Assembly (NCBI GenBank): GCA_019415505.1
Contig: DXZC01000124.1
Span: forward strand, 1 to 5,851
Length of the DNA: 5,851 nucleotides
Reading direction: 5' to 3'
Origin: Peptococcaceae bacterium
GTDB taxonomy: Bacteria > Bacillota > Dehalobacteriia > UBA7702
The position numbers were made by a program, and so were the translations under genes. This document shows, in pieces, positions 5,763-5,851 of the stretch. How positions within the stretch are numbered: the stretch's first letter is position 1; every line of letters begins with the position of its first letter. The notes below the pieces were generated by a model. That model searched no databases. It was not told the origin of the DNA and saw only the letters and a list, made by a program, of their open reading frames with translations.

Positions 5763-5851
5763 CTTTATACGAATTTCCCATTAAGGCGTAATTTTATTAA
5801 TTCTTTTACTCTGTTTTAGTCCGCAATCTTTTTATCTAATATATATTATAT

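Noticed and set aside
5837..5848. 12-base AT palindrome TAATATATATTA at the right edge
   Set aside because: Simple A/T sequence in an AT-rich spacer; such palindromes are common by chance and nothing else marks an origin or attachment site.

Overview
The window looks like chromosomal DNA of a low-to-moderate GC Gram-positive anaerobe, most likely Clostridia (Bacillota). Four things suggest this: strong AAAGGAGG/GAGGT-type ribosome binding sites, a class A penicillin-binding protein with a lysine-rich cytoplasmic head and a Glu/Pro/Thr-rich tail, a DUF3842 protein, and a short ammonia-dependent NAD synthetase. This placement is inferred from gene content and not from a phylogeny. I see no mobile element, CRISPR array, tRNA or rRNA.

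Left half, minus strand: a bifunctional peptidoglycan glycosyltransferase/transpeptidase (1068-3443) is followed downstream by a glutamate-cysteine ligase of the GCS2 family (14-976). A hairpin of up to 15 bp between them (1026-1058) probably ends or attenuates the PBP transcript. The ligase reading frame stops far short of the usual family length, exactly inside a near-perfect hairpin formed by the first 35 bases of the window. Either the gene is truly broken or the window edge is a fold-back assembly artefact.

Centre: a 214-base divergent intergenic region (3444-3657) carries one extended -10 promoter candidate per strand, firing left into the PBP gene and right into a four-gene operon.

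Right half, plus strand: DUF3842 (3658-4086), an unrecognised 62-residue protein (4073-4261), a divergent UPF0280/ApbE-like protein (4263-4955) and nadE (4952-5710). They are tightly packed, with a 14-base overlap, a one-base gap and an ATGA overlap, so they are almost certainly co-transcribed and translationally coupled. Only NadE has a secure biochemical role. DUF3842 starts with a glycine-rich Rossmann-like loop, and UPF0280 belongs to the ApbE fold but lacks the family's usual GGD and CTS(S/A)GT motifs. This is the best candidate for an undescribed system: three uncharacterised proteins, at least two of them from nucleotide/cofactor-binding-like folds, hard-wired to NAD synthesis. The last 141 bases (5711-5851) are AT-rich and non-coding, with one weak dyad that may be a terminator.
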